From: Pseudosulfitobacter pseudonitzschiae
Lineage (GTDB): Bacteria > Pseudomonadota > Alphaproteobacteria > Rhodobacterales > Rhodobacteraceae
Direction of reading: 5' to 3'
Assembly (NCBI RefSeq): GCF_900129395.1
Contig: NZ_FQVP01000002.1
Coordinates: 372,001-436,000 of the forward strand
DNA length: 64,000 nucleotides
Shown here: piece by piece, positions 19,967-28,195 of the stretch
Position numbering within the stretch: the first letter of the stretch is position 1
Layout: every line of letters starts with the position of its first letter
Translations under genes and position numbers: made by a program
The notes under the pieces: generated by a model
What the model saw: only the letters and a program-made list of their open reading frames with translations
What the model was told of the DNA's origin: nothing
The model's database searches: none

Positions 19967-21715
19967 ATGGTTGAGCATCATCACGTCGAGGAGATCGCGC
20001 AGGTTCTGGACGGTCACCCATCTGGACGAGACAGCTACGTGGACGCCTCCTGGCGTCGATGTGTTGAACTTTACGGCATGGACCCGACGCGCAGTGACCC
20101 GGCGCACATCGTCACCGATGCCGAGTTTCGCGCGCACCGCGAGCAAGCCGACTGGATGATCGGGGCGGCGCGCTCGGGCCTTCAAAGTCTGTTCCGGCAG
20201 GTTGCAGGCCAGAATTACGTGCTGTTGCTGACCGATGCCAAAGGTGTCTGCGTCGACTTTTTCGGGGATGACCTGTTTCTGGACGAGTTGCGCAGGGCAG
20301 GGCTTTACCTCGGGTCGAACTGGTCCGAGGAGCTTGCCGGGACCTGTGGCGTCGGCGCCTGCATCGTCACCGGCGAGCCGGTCACCGTTCATCAGGATGA
20401 CCACTTTGGAAACGCGCATACGCTGTTGTCGTGCACCTCGGCGCCGATCTTCGACAGCCTGGGCCAGCTGGCGGCCGTACTCGACATTTCGCTGTTGCGC
20501 TCGCCGTCCCCGAAAAGCAGCCAGAACCTGGCCATGTCTCTGGTGACGGCGGCGGCCAGACGTGTCGAAATGGCGAACCTCATGGCGGCCAGCCGTCGCG
20601 AATGGGTCTTGCGGTTTTCGTCCAGCCCCGAGTTTCTTGACGTGGACCCGGAAGCGGCGGTGTCGCTTGATGGGTCGGGACGGGTGATCGGGGCCACCCG
20701 TGCCGCGACACAGATGCTGTCGCGTGGCGACAGCCTGATCGGTCGGCGGATCGACACCCTGCTGGGGCTCAGCGTCGATGACCTGCCTGATCTGATGCGC
20801 GACCGTCCGACGGAAGAAAGGGTCGTGGCATTGGGGGATGGCGGTGCCGTCTTTGGCCATGCGATCGCGCCACAGGCCCCGCGCAGGTCGCAAACCAACC
20901 AAGGATCAACATCCAGACACGCGCGCGGCGGCGTCCTGTCTGCCCTGGCGGGCAGCGATCCGACCATGGGACGCCTGTTGGCACAGGCAGAGCGGCTCGC
21001 GCCGACACATGTGCCGCTCCTGATCTGCGGCGAAAGCGGCAGCGGCAAAACCAAGCTTGCCCGCGCCATTCACATGGCCTCCCGGCGTGGCGGCTTTGTC
21101 AGCGTGGATTGTGCCGGCGCGCAGCCCGAGGATTTGCGCCAGGCGCTTGCGGCTCAGTCGGGACCTGGAACGCTGCTATTGCGCCATATCGAGGATTTGC
21201 CCACGGACACCGCGCGGGTTCTGGCGGGCCTTCTGGATGCCCATCCCGACCTGCGCCCGATTTCAACCAGCGCAACAGAGCCTTCCGACCTCGTGTCGCA
21301 GGAAAGACTCCCGGCAACGCTGTATTTTCGGCTGTCGGGGTCCGTGCTGGACATCCCGCCCCTGCGCGAAAGGCAGGATCTTGGCTGGCTGCTCGAACGA
21401 TTGCTCCGACGCCATTGCGGAGGCGAGATGCGTCTGACACCTTCGGCACGCGCCGAGTTGCTGGCGCGAGAGTGGCCCGGAAACCTGCGCGAACTTGGCA
21501 ATGTGCTGGACGTCGCCTGTGCGCTGGCGGAAAGCACGGTCATCGACTTGCCGGATCTTCCCGACGTCACCGAAACGCGCGATAAAGAGCAGGATCTGGA
21601 GGCGATTCTGGACGCCTGCGACTGGAACATGGCCCGTGCGGCCCGTCGATTGGGGGTCAACCGGTCAACAGTCCTGCGACGCATCCGCAAACAGGCGTTG
21701 CGCGCACCAGACTGA
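19967..21715 (+). CDS. AcoR-like activator with degenerate sigma-54 interaction domain
   Basis: A 582-residue regulator resembling AcoR. A GAF-type sensor region occupies about residues 60-190 (CGVGACIVTGEPVTVHQDDHF), the AAA+ domain has an intact Walker A GESGSGKT at about 355-362, and a Fis-type helix-turn-helix ends the protein (NMARAARRLGVNRSTVLRRI). Oddities are clear: the GAFTGA loop that contacts sigma-54 is absent, the segment between FVSVDCAGAQPEDLRQ and the next block is much shortened, and the Walker B region reads GTLLLRHIEDLP instead of GTLFLDEI. ATG 19967 is preceded by ggggaggaggaac. It lies 140 bp upstream of a monooxygenase/butanediol dehydrogenase operon, its likely target. 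Confidence 0.9.
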   Translation: MVEHHHVEEIAQVLDGHPSGRDSYVDASWRRCVELYGMDPTRSDPAHIVTDAEFRAHREQADWMIGAARSGLQSLFRQVAGQNYVLLLTDAKGVCVDFFGDDLFLDELRRAGLYLGSNWSEELAGTCGVGACIVTGEPVTVHQDDHFGNAHTLLSCTSAPIFDSLGQLAAVLDISLLRSPSPKSSQNLAMSLVTAAARRVEMANLMAASRREWVLRFSSSPEFLDVDPEAAVSLDGSGRVIGATRAATQMLSRGDSLIGRRIDTLLGLSVDDLPDLMRDRPTEERVVALGDGGAVFGHAIAPQAPRRSQTNQGSTSRHARGGVLSALAGSDPTMGRLLAQAERLAPTHVPLLICGESGSGKTKLARAIHMASRRGGFVSVDCAGAQPEDLRQALAAQSGPGTLLLRHIEDLPTDTARVLAGLLDAHPDLRPISTSATEPSDLVSQERLPATLYFRLSGSVLDIPPLRERQDLGWLLERLLRRHCGGEMRLTPSARAELLAREWPGNLRELGNVLDVACALAESTVIDLPDLPDVTETRDKEQDLEAILDACDWNMARAARRLGVNRSTVLRRIRKQALRAPD

Positions 21716-21716
21716 C

Positions 21717-21745
21717 ATGTTGCGCGGCGTTGCGTATGCAACATG
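21717..21745. promoter_or_regulatory. Inverted repeat, candidate activator site
   Basis: CATGTTGC (21717-21724) and GCAACATG (21738-21745) form perfect 8-bp arms, with an extra GTTGC at 21729-21733 inside. The element starts at the activator stop codon and lies about 110 bp ahead of the monooxygenase gene, where an AcoR-type upstream activating sequence would be expected. No convincing -24/-12 (GG-N10-GC) promoter is visible between it and the gene. Confidence 0.45.
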
Positions 21746-21855
21746 CTGCATTGCGGCAGCGTGCTGGAGAGAGATTTTCGACAGATTTCCGTGGAGGCGA
21801 CACAGTTTGTTTCGCCACTCTCTGCCCATCACATTGCTGATGAGGAGGAACCGCA

Positions 21856-23655
21856 ATGCTCGACTCGACAGTCACCACGCAAGTGCAAGAGACGCTCGAC
21901 AGCCTGAACACCGCCCTTGAGGACGGCGATGCACGGGCCGCAAGCGCGCTTTTTGCCACCGACAGCTATTGGCGCGATCTGGTCGCCGTGTCCTGGAACC
22001 TGAAGACGGTTGAGGGGCCGTCTGGTGTTGAGGACATGTTGACGGCGCAATTGAAGCACACCAAGCCACGCGGCTTTGCAATTCAGGATGGCGAAGTGCC
22101 AGAAGAAGATGGCGGCGTCGTCACCTCATGGATCACCTTCGAAACAGCCGTGGGCCGGGGCTGGGGCCTGATGCGTCTGAAGGATGGGCGGATCTGGACG
22201 CTGTTGACCGCGCTTCAGGAGTTGAAGGGCTTTGAAGAAAACAAGGGCAAGCGCCGCCCGATGGGGGCGGAGCATGGCGCCGCCAAGAACCGGAAATCGT
22301 GGAAGGAGAAACGCGAGGCGGAGACGGCAGAACTCGGGTATTCCGAGCAGCCCTATACAGTGATCGTCGGCGGCGGTCAGGGCGGCATCGCCCTCGGTGC
22401 GCGTCTGCGCCAGCTGGGCGTGCCGACGATCGTTCTGGACAAACACGACCGGCCCGGCGACCAGTGGCGGTCGCGCTACAAGTCGCTCTGCCTGCACGAT
22501 CCGATCTGGTACGATCATCTGCCCTACATCAAGTTCCCGGACAACTGGCCGGTGTTCACGCCCAAGGACAAGGTGGGCGACTGGCTGGAAATGTACACGA
22601 AGATCATGGAGATCAACTACTGGTCCCGGTCCGAGGTTCAGAGCGCAGAGTTCGACGAAGACAGCGGGACCTGGACCGTCAAGGTGAACCGCGACGGCGA
22701 AGAGGTCACGCTGCACCCGACCCAGCTTGTGCTGGCCACCGGCATGTCCGGCAAACCCAACATGCCGGACTTTCCGGGCATGGACAGCTTCAAGGGCACA
22801 ATCCAGCACTCGTCGCAGCACGAAGGCCCGGATGCCTGGACCAGCAAGAAGGTCGTCGTCGTGGGATCGAACAACTCCGCCCATGACATCTGTGCCGCGC
22901 TTTGGGAAGCGGATGCCGATGTGACCATGGTGCAGCGGTCGTCCACCCATATCGTGCGGTCTGACACGCTGATGGAGATCGGCCTCGGCGCGCTCTACTC
23001 CGAAGAGGCGGTGGCCAGTGGCATGACGACGGAAAAGGCCGATATGGTCTTTGCCTCGCTGCCCTACCGTATCATGCACGAATTCCAGATCCCGCTCTAT
23101 GACCAGATGCGCGAACGCGATGCGGAGTTCTATGCCGGGCTGGAGAAGGCCGGGTTCGATCTGGACTGGGGCGACGACGGGTCGGGCCTGTTCATGAAAT
23201 ACCTGCGCCGCGGCTCGGGTTATTACATCGACGTGGGGGCCAGCCAGCTGATCATCGACGGCGAGGTGAAGCTGGTCAAAGGCCAGGTCGATCATTTCGA
23301 CGAGACCGGCGTGGTGCTGTCGGACAGCACGCATCTGGATGCCGATCTGGTGGTCATGGCAACGGGCTACGGCTCGATGAACGGCTGGGCCGCCGATCTG
23401 ATCAGCCAGGAAGTCGCGGACAAGGTCGGCAAGGTCTGGGGCCTCGGCTCTGACACGACCAAGGACCCCGGCCCCTGGGAAGGTGAGCAGCGCAACATGT
23501 GGAAACCGGTCCAGCAGGAGAACCTGTGGTTCCACGGCGGCAACCTGCACCAGTCACGCCATTACTCGCTGTATCTCGCCCTGCAACTGAAGGCGCGGAT
23601 GGAGGGCATCGACACCCCCGTCTACGGCCTGCAAGAGGTGCATCACCTGTCGTGA
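21856..23655 (+). CDS. Flavin-dependent monooxygenase with N-terminal SnoaL-like domain
   Basis: A 599-residue FAD/NADPH enzyme of the FMO/Baeyer-Villiger superfamily. Residues 10-125 look like an NTF2/SnoaL-type domain. The FAD Rossmann motif GGGQGG is at 172-177, the fingerprint [11 protein letters not shown] fits FxGxxxHxxx, the NADPH-binding motif is [12 protein letters not shown], and the distal ATG motif is [12 protein letters not shown] 21856 follows gaggagg. It leads an operon with an SDR and a zinc alcohol dehydrogenase both related to acetoin/2,3-butanediol enzymes, so an acetoin, diacetyl or similar ketone is a reasonable but unproven substrate. Confidence 0.88.
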   Translation: MLDSTVTTQVQETLDSLNTALEDGDARAASALFATDSYWRDLVAVSWNLKTVEGPSGVEDMLTAQLKHTKPRGFAIQDGEVPEEDGGVVTSWITFETAVGRGWGLMRLKDGRIWTLLTALQELKGFEENKGKRRPMGAEHGAAKNRKSWKEKREAETAELGYSEQPYTVIVGGGQGGIALGARLRQLGVPTIVLDKHDRPGDQWRSRYKSLCLHDPIWYDHLPYIKFPDNWPVFTPKDKVGDWLEMYTKIMEINYWSRSEVQSAEFDEDSGTWTVKVNRDGEEVTLHPTQLVLATGMSGKPNMPDFPGMDSFKGTIQHSSQHEGPDAWTSKKVVVVGSNNSAHDICAALWEADADVTMVQRSSTHIVRSDTLMEIGLGALYSEEAVASGMTTEKADMVFASLPYRIMHEFQIPLYDQMRERDAEFYAGLEKAGFDLDWGDDGSGLFMKYLRRGSGYYIDVGASQLIIDGEVKLVKGQVDHFDETGVVLSDSTHLDADLVVMATGYGSMNGWAADLISQEVADKVGKVWGLGSDTTKDPGPWEGEQRNMWKPVQQENLWFHGGNLHQSRHYSLYLALQLKARMEGIDTPVYGLQEVHHLS

Positions 23656-23728
23656 TGCAAAGCGCGCGCACTCGGTCCCCGCTGAGCGGGTGCGCGCAGG
23701 ATTTCCCGATTCTCGAAGGAGTAGAGAC

Positions 23729-24502
23729 GTGTCTCTCAAAGGAAAAACCGCACTCGTTACCGGCGGGGCGCGCGGCATTGGTCTTGGCATTGCCGAACGG
23801 CTCGCCGCAGATGGCGCCCGGATCGCGCTGGCGGACCTCAACGCCGACCAACTGGCCGAGGCCGCCGGAAAATTCGCCGACGGTTCTGTGATCACCATTG
23901 CGGCGGATGTCACCGACCGCCAGCAGGTCATCGACGCAATCGACCGCACGGCTCAAGAGCTGGGCGGCTTCGACATCATGATCAACAATGCGGGCATCGC
24001 ACAGGTGCAACCCATCGCCGAAATCACCGAGGCCGAAATGGACAAGGTGTTCGCGGTCAACGTCAAGGGCGTGCTCTGGGGCATCCAGGCCGCCGCCGCG
24101 CGCTTCAAAAAGGATGGCACCAAAGGCAAGATCATCTCCGCCGCATCAATCGCGGCGCATGAGGGCTATCCGATGCTGGGGGCCTATTGCGCGACCAAAT
24201 TCGCGGTGCGGGCGCTCACCCAGGTCGCGGCCAAGGAATTCGCCGCCGATGGCATCACGGTCAACGCCTATTGCCCCGGTGTCGTGGGCACCGACATGTG
24301 GGTCGAAATTGACGAGCGTTTTGCCGAAGTTACCGGCGCGCAAAAAGGCGCGACCTTCGACGCGTTTGTCGATTCCATCGCGCTGGGCCGCGCACAGACC
24401 CCGCGCGATGTCGCCAGCCTGGTGTCCTATCTTGCCGGCCCCGACAGCGACTACATGACCGGCCAGTCGATCGTTATCGACGGCGGCATGGTCTACCGAT
24501 AA
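23729..24502 (+). CDS. SDR oxidoreductase, acetoin reductase/butanediol dehydrogenase type
   Basis: A 257-residue short-chain dehydrogenase with the nucleotide motif TGGARGIG (11-18), the structural motif NNAG, the catalytic Ser in [10 protein letters not shown] and the YxxxK pair in YCATK. The closest family I recognise is meso-2,3-butanediol dehydrogenase/diacetyl reductase (BudC-like). The start is GTG 23729 behind aaggag; an upstream in-frame ATG would add an unconserved leader. It lies 73 bp after the monooxygenase and 26 bp before the zinc dehydrogenase, in one operon. Confidence 0.9.
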   Translation: MSLKGKTALVTGGARGIGLGIAERLAADGARIALADLNADQLAEAAGKFADGSVITIAADVTDRQQVIDAIDRTAQELGGFDIMINNAGIAQVQPIAEITEAEMDKVFAVNVKGVLWGIQAAAARFKKDGTKGKIISAASIAAHEGYPMLGAYCATKFAVRALTQVAAKEFAADGITVNAYCPGVVGTDMWVEIDERFAEVTGAQKGATFDAFVDSIALGRAQTPRDVASLVSYLAGPDSDYMTGQSIVIDGGMVYR

Positions 24503-24528
24503 CCCCATTTAAGGAAAGGAAAATACAG

Positions 24529-25581
24529 ATGAAAACAGCACGTTGGCATGGCGTGAAGGACATTCGCGTCGAGGACATCCCGGAACCGAAACCCGGCAAG
24601 GGCGAGGTGAAGGTCAAGGTCGCATGGACGGGGATCTGCGGCAGTGACCTGCACGAATACCTTGCCGGGCCTATCTTCATCCCCGTCGGTGAAGACCATC
24701 CCCTCAGCCACGATCAGGCCCCGATCACGATGGGGCATGAATACTGCGGCACCGTCTCGGAACTGGGCGAGGGCGTCACGGACCTTGCGGTGGGCGACCG
24801 CGTCGCCATCGAGCCGATCTTTGCCTGCGGCGACTGCCCGGCCTGCCTTGAGGGCAAATACAACCTCTGTGACACTCTCGGCTTTGTCGGCCTGTCCGGC
24901 GGGAATGGTGGCTTTGCCGCGTCCAGCGTTGTGCCCGCCCGCATGGTTCACAAGATGCCTGACGGGATTTCAATGGAACAGGGCGCGCTGGTCGAACCTG
25001 CCGCCGTTGCCCTGCACGCGGTGCGTTTGTCCAAGATCAAGGCCGGCGACAAGGCGGCCGTCTTCGGCGCGGGTCCGATCGGCCTTTTGGTGGTCGAGTC
25101 GCTGCGCGTGGCCGGCGCGTCCGAGATCCATGTGGTGGAGCCGTCAGAAGTGCGCCGCCAGAAGGCGCTGGACCTTGGCGCGACCTCTGTGATCGACCCG
25201 ACGACAACGGATGCCGTCGCGGCGATCCGCGAGACGACGGGCGGTGTGCACGTGGCCTTTGAGGTGACCGGCGTGCCGCAGGTGCTGCCGCAATGCATCG
25301 ACGCCACCCGCCACGAAGGACAGGTCCTCGTGGTGTCGATCTGGGAAAAAGAAGCGTCCTTCCAACCCAATACCGTCGTGCTCAAGGAGCGTCAGTTGCA
25401 GGGAACGATCGCCTACCGCAATGTCTACCCGGCGGTCATGGCGCTGATGACCCAAGGCTATTTCAGCGCTGAACAACTGGTCACCAAGTGGATCGCCCTG
25501 GATGACATCGTCGCCGAAGGTTTCGAAGCGCTTGTCGCAGAGAAGTCTCACGTGAAAATCCTCGTCGAAGCCCCTGACTGA
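24529..25581 (+). CDS. Zinc-dependent 2,3-butanediol dehydrogenase
   Basis: A 350-residue medium-chain dehydrogenase matching (R,R)-2,3-butanediol dehydrogenases in length and pattern. Catalytic zinc ligands are Cys37 (GICGSDLHEY) and the His70-Glu71 pair (GHEYCG). The structural zinc lobe has Cys100, Cys103, Cys106 and Cys114. The NAD motif is VFGAGPIGLL. It starts after aaggaaagg. Third gene of the AcoR-linked operon. No acetoin dehydrogenase complex genes are present nearby, leaving the downstream fate of acetoin to the monooxygenase or to genes elsewhere. Confidence 0.92.
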   Translation: MKTARWHGVKDIRVEDIPEPKPGKGEVKVKVAWTGICGSDLHEYLAGPIFIPVGEDHPLSHDQAPITMGHEYCGTVSELGEGVTDLAVGDRVAIEPIFACGDCPACLEGKYNLCDTLGFVGLSGGNGGFAASSVVPARMVHKMPDGISMEQGALVEPAAVALHAVRLSKIKAGDKAAVFGAGPIGLLVVESLRVAGASEIHVVEPSEVRRQKALDLGATSVIDPTTTDAVAAIRETTGGVHVAFEVTGVPQVLPQCIDATRHEGQVLVVSIWEKEASFQPNTVVLKERQLQGTIAYRNVYPAVMALMTQGYFSAEQLVTKWIALDDIVAEGFEALVAEKSHVKILVEAPD

Positions 25582-26165
25582 CAATCCAACGCCCCGACAT
25601 TCCGGCCGTCCAGATGCGTCAGGGTGGCCGGAAACCCCATTCGGCTTGCGGCGCGACAAAGCCCCACCAGAGGCCTGAACCGCCGCGCGACAGGCGCGTG
25701 ATATCCGTTTGCCGACACCCGCGATTGATCCCGCTTTGCGAGGATGCGTATCGGCGCGCTGCAACCTGACGTTTGCGACGCAACGAAGCACCGCAATCCG
25801 CCCTTGCTGTTGGCCGACACTGCCGACCCAAAGCTGACCTTCACTGTGTTTGCACGAACGATCAGTCTTTCGATGGCACCGGGAGTTAATAAGAACAGGG
25901 TGCCGCAGGTCGCAGCCAAAATGTCACACCTGCTGCAACTGGCATATTTCAGTTTGCAGGAATCGACGCCGCCAATTAGGTCACGCGCATCTGTGGTCCA
26001 TAAGACCCATCTCGTAACCCCAGCCAGGAAAGGGCAACACATGTCTGTTCATCGCACCGCCCTTCAGGGGCAGATCACCAAGTAGGCCTGCACGCGCCAA
26101 ACTGTGATCCTACGCGCTGACCCTAACGTCGGCACATCTACATTACGAAGTTTGGGTATTACTCC
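25582..26165. other. Gene-poor gap between bdh and rtcB
   Basis: No supported gene in 584 bases. An 8-bp inverted repeat (ttccggcc at 25600-25607, ggccggaa at 25626-25633) just after the dehydrogenase could slow transcription but lacks a T-run. Several overlapping frames on both strands have skewed composition and no family resemblance. A 14-codon frame at 26041-26085 has an aggaaaggg ribosome site but no known role. The part around 25780-25870 resembles the degenerate repeats often left near mobile elements in this group; that is an impression only. Confidence 0.45.
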
Positions 26166-27293
26166 ATGGGCAATTCTGTCTTGGGTGGTCGCTTGTCTGC
26201 TGGTTCCAGCGGCGGCACCATCACAAAATTCTATACATCCACCGCGTGGATCGAGGGCCGCGCCGAGGCGCAACTTGATCACGTTGCAGGCTGGGACGGG
26301 GTGCGGCACATCGCGGCCTTCCCCGACCTGCATCTCGGTAAATACGGCCCCGTTGGCTGTGCAGTGCTGGCCGACCGCATCTATCCGCAGCTGATCGGCA
26401 ACGACATTGGATGCGGTATGTCGCTGTTCCAACTCGACCTGCCTGCACGCAAGCTGAAGCTGGAAAAGGCGCTGCGGCGCATACGGGTGCTGGACGATGC
26501 GGTGCATGTCGACCACGGCGAACGCCTTGGCGAGGTGGGCCTGCCTGCCGATACGTTTGCGCAATCGCTGGGCACCATCGGCGGCGGCAATCACTTTTGC
26601 GAGGTGCAAACCCTCGCGGCCTGCGACGCGGATATGAAGCTGGACAAGGCCTTGACCTACCTGCTGGTTCATTCCGGTTCTCGCGGTCTTGGCAATGCGG
26701 TGTTTGGCGACCTGCCATCAGGGGCCTTTTCGGGTATGACACCTGATGACGCCGCGCAGTACTTGCAGGGCCACGACCATGCGGTGCGGTGGGCCAGCCT
26801 GAACCGCCGGATCATCGCCGAACGCGCCGCCGAGGCATTGCGCGCCGACCTTTGCCTGATCACGGATGCGCCACACAACTTGCTGGAGCCGCGCGACGGT
26901 GGCTGGCTGCACCGTAAAGGTGCCGCAAAAGCCGACATGCCGTTGGTCCCTCTGGCAGGCTCTCGCGCGACGGCAAGTTATCTGCTGCGCCCGGTGGCTC
27001 ATGAAAATGCGCTGGCCTCTACCGCCCATGGGGCCGGGCGGCGCTATGATCGCAGCTCGATGCACGGTCGGGTGCGTGCGAAACGCTCTGATATCGAGGC
27101 CATGCAGCGGACGCCTTTCGGGGGGCGTGTCGTTTGTGAAGATCGCGACTTGCTGATCGAAGAGGCCCCGCTGGCCTACAAATCCTCGCAGGCCGTGGTC
27201 GCCGATCTTGAGGCAACCGGGGCGGCAACGCCCGTTGCAACGTTTCATCCCCTGCTGACCTTCAAGAAAACGCGGACGGAGAACCGGACATGA
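26166..27293 (+). CDS. RtcB-family RNA ligase, PrfH-linked (RtcB2)
   Basis: A 375-residue RtcB-family 3'-phosphate RNA ligase. The metal and nucleotide motifs are visible: DLHLGKYGPVG, NDIGCGM with the cysteine ligand, GTIGGGNHFCEV, VHSGSRGLG, and the guanylated histidine region STAHGAGRR. The N-terminus MGNSVLGGRL and the modest length fit the RtcB2 subtype that is encoded next to release factor H. The prfH start overlaps its stop by 4 bp. RtcR and RtcA are absent here. Characterised pairs repair and rescue ribosomes cut in the decoding centre of 16S rRNA. No strong Shine-Dalgarno sequence precedes ATG 26166. Confidence 0.92.
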   Translation: MGNSVLGGRLSAGSSGGTITKFYTSTAWIEGRAEAQLDHVAGWDGVRHIAAFPDLHLGKYGPVGCAVLADRIYPQLIGNDIGCGMSLFQLDLPARKLKLEKALRRIRVLDDAVHVDHGERLGEVGLPADTFAQSLGTIGGGNHFCEVQTLAACDADMKLDKALTYLLVHSGSRGLGNAVFGDLPSGAFSGMTPDDAAQYLQGHDHAVRWASLNRRIIAERAAEALRADLCLITDAPHNLLEPRDGGWLHRKGAAKADMPLVPLAGSRATASYLLRPVAHENALASTAHGAGRRYDRSSMHGRVRAKRSDIEAMQRTPFGGRVVCEDRDLLIEEAPLAYKSSQAVVADLEATGAATPVATFHPLLTFKKTRTENRT

Positions 27294-27934
27294 GCAATTC
27301 CACCGAAGTCCGCCTTCTGATCACCAGCGGCAATGGTCCCGGCGAATGCCAGCAGGCCGTTGCGGGTGTCTTGCAACGGATGCAAGACGATGCCGACGCA
27401 GCGGGGCTTGATCTGGACGCCAGTAAAACGCCAACGCGCCACGGCCTCAAATCTGCAGTGGTGGTGCTGCATGGCGCGGGGGCGGCCACGTTTGCCGCGC
27501 GCTGGTGTGGCTCTATCCAGTGGCGCGCCAAAAGCACGCTGCGGCCGCATCACAAAAGGGCGAACTGGTTCATCGGTGTCTTTGCGTTGAAAGACGCCAA
27601 GACCCAGGGGGCCACTATCCAGCCCCACGAGGTGACTTTTGAAAGCTTCCGCGCAGGTGGCCCCGGTGGTCAGCACCAGAACACAACCGACAGTGCCGTG
27701 CGGGCCACCCACCGGCCCACGGGGCTGACGGCGACTGCCCGCGAAATGCGGTCGCAACATCGCAACAAGGCACTGGCCATGGAGCGCCTTCATGCCTTGA
27801 TGTCAGCTCAAGCCGCCGCAGACGACGAAGAGCGAAAAGGCGATCAGAACCAGCTTCACAACACGCTGGAGCGCGGCAACCCGGTGCGCTGTTTCAAGGG
27901 TCCCGCCTTCCGCGAGGAGGGGGCAGGTCGTTGA
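27290..27934 (+). CDS. prfH: Peptide chain release factor H
   Basis: A 214-residue release-factor-like protein with the peptidyl-hydrolysis motif GGQ in FRAGGPGGQHQNTTDSAVRA, followed by the basic C-terminal tail typical of the class I RF catalytic domain. The N-terminal part (VRLLITSGNGPGECQQAVAGVL) matches the PrfH-specific domain and not the codon-reading domain of RF1/RF2. It is translationally coupled to rtcB2 through an ATGA overlap. PrfH is known to release peptides from ribosomes damaged in the decoding centre, after which RtcB2 reseals the rRNA. Confidence 0.93.
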   Translation: MSNSTEVRLLITSGNGPGECQQAVAGVLQRMQDDADAAGLDLDASKTPTRHGLKSAVVVLHGAGAATFAARWCGSIQWRAKSTLRPHHKRANWFIGVFALKDAKTQGATIQPHEVTFESFRAGGPGGQHQNTTDSAVRATHRPTGLTATAREMRSQHRNKALAMERLHALMSAQAAADDEERKGDQNQLHNTLERGNPVRCFKGPAFREEGAGR

Positions 27935-28155
27935 TGGACTTTTTCAGCGCGCGGCGGTCGCCTGCGATGCGGAAAACCGGAGGCGAGGATAGCACTCAGA
28001 CGCCTTCGTGTCACAGCTTCTGCAGCCCCGTGAAATTTAGGGGCGGCAGCATGCCGTACCGGGCCTGTTTGTGTTTCAAATCGTGGAACGCCTCGGTGTG
28101 ATCGAATGGGTCTGGCCCGCCTCGCACGGGCCGCGTGTCCCGGAGTTCTGTCGAA

Positions 28156-28189
28156 AAACAAGCGCGACCCCGCAGGAGCAGGGTCGCGC
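28156..28189 (-). terminator. Rho-independent terminator of the serine hydrolase gene
   Basis: Read on the minus strand just after the hydrolase stop at 28196, a 9-bp perfect stem (gcgcgaccc / gggtcgcgc, 28162-28170 and 28181-28189) with a 10-base loop is followed by TTGTTTTTCG. This is a textbook intrinsic terminator. Confidence 0.85.
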
Positions 28190-28195
28190 CAGGGC

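Noticed and set aside
21740-21856. Possible sigma-54 promoter before the monooxygenase gene
   Set aside because: I found no GG-N10-GC pair with acceptable flanking bases in this interval.
25600-25633. Inverted repeat after the butanediol dehydrogenase as an intrinsic terminator
   Set aside because: The loop is 18 bases and no T-run follows, so it does not meet the usual form.
25744-26085. 113-codon plus-strand frame between bdh and rtcB
   Set aside because: No ribosome site, no domain and irregular composition; overlapping frames on both strands are equally open.
26041-26085. 14-codon frame with a good ribosome site ahead of rtcB2, possible leader peptide
   Set aside because: No attenuator hairpin or codon run supports a regulatory role; probably chance.
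26100-26165. Possible sigma-54 promoter before rtcB2 (a cggcac motif near 26131)
   Set aside because: The matching GC element is missing at the correct spacing and no rtcR gene is nearby.
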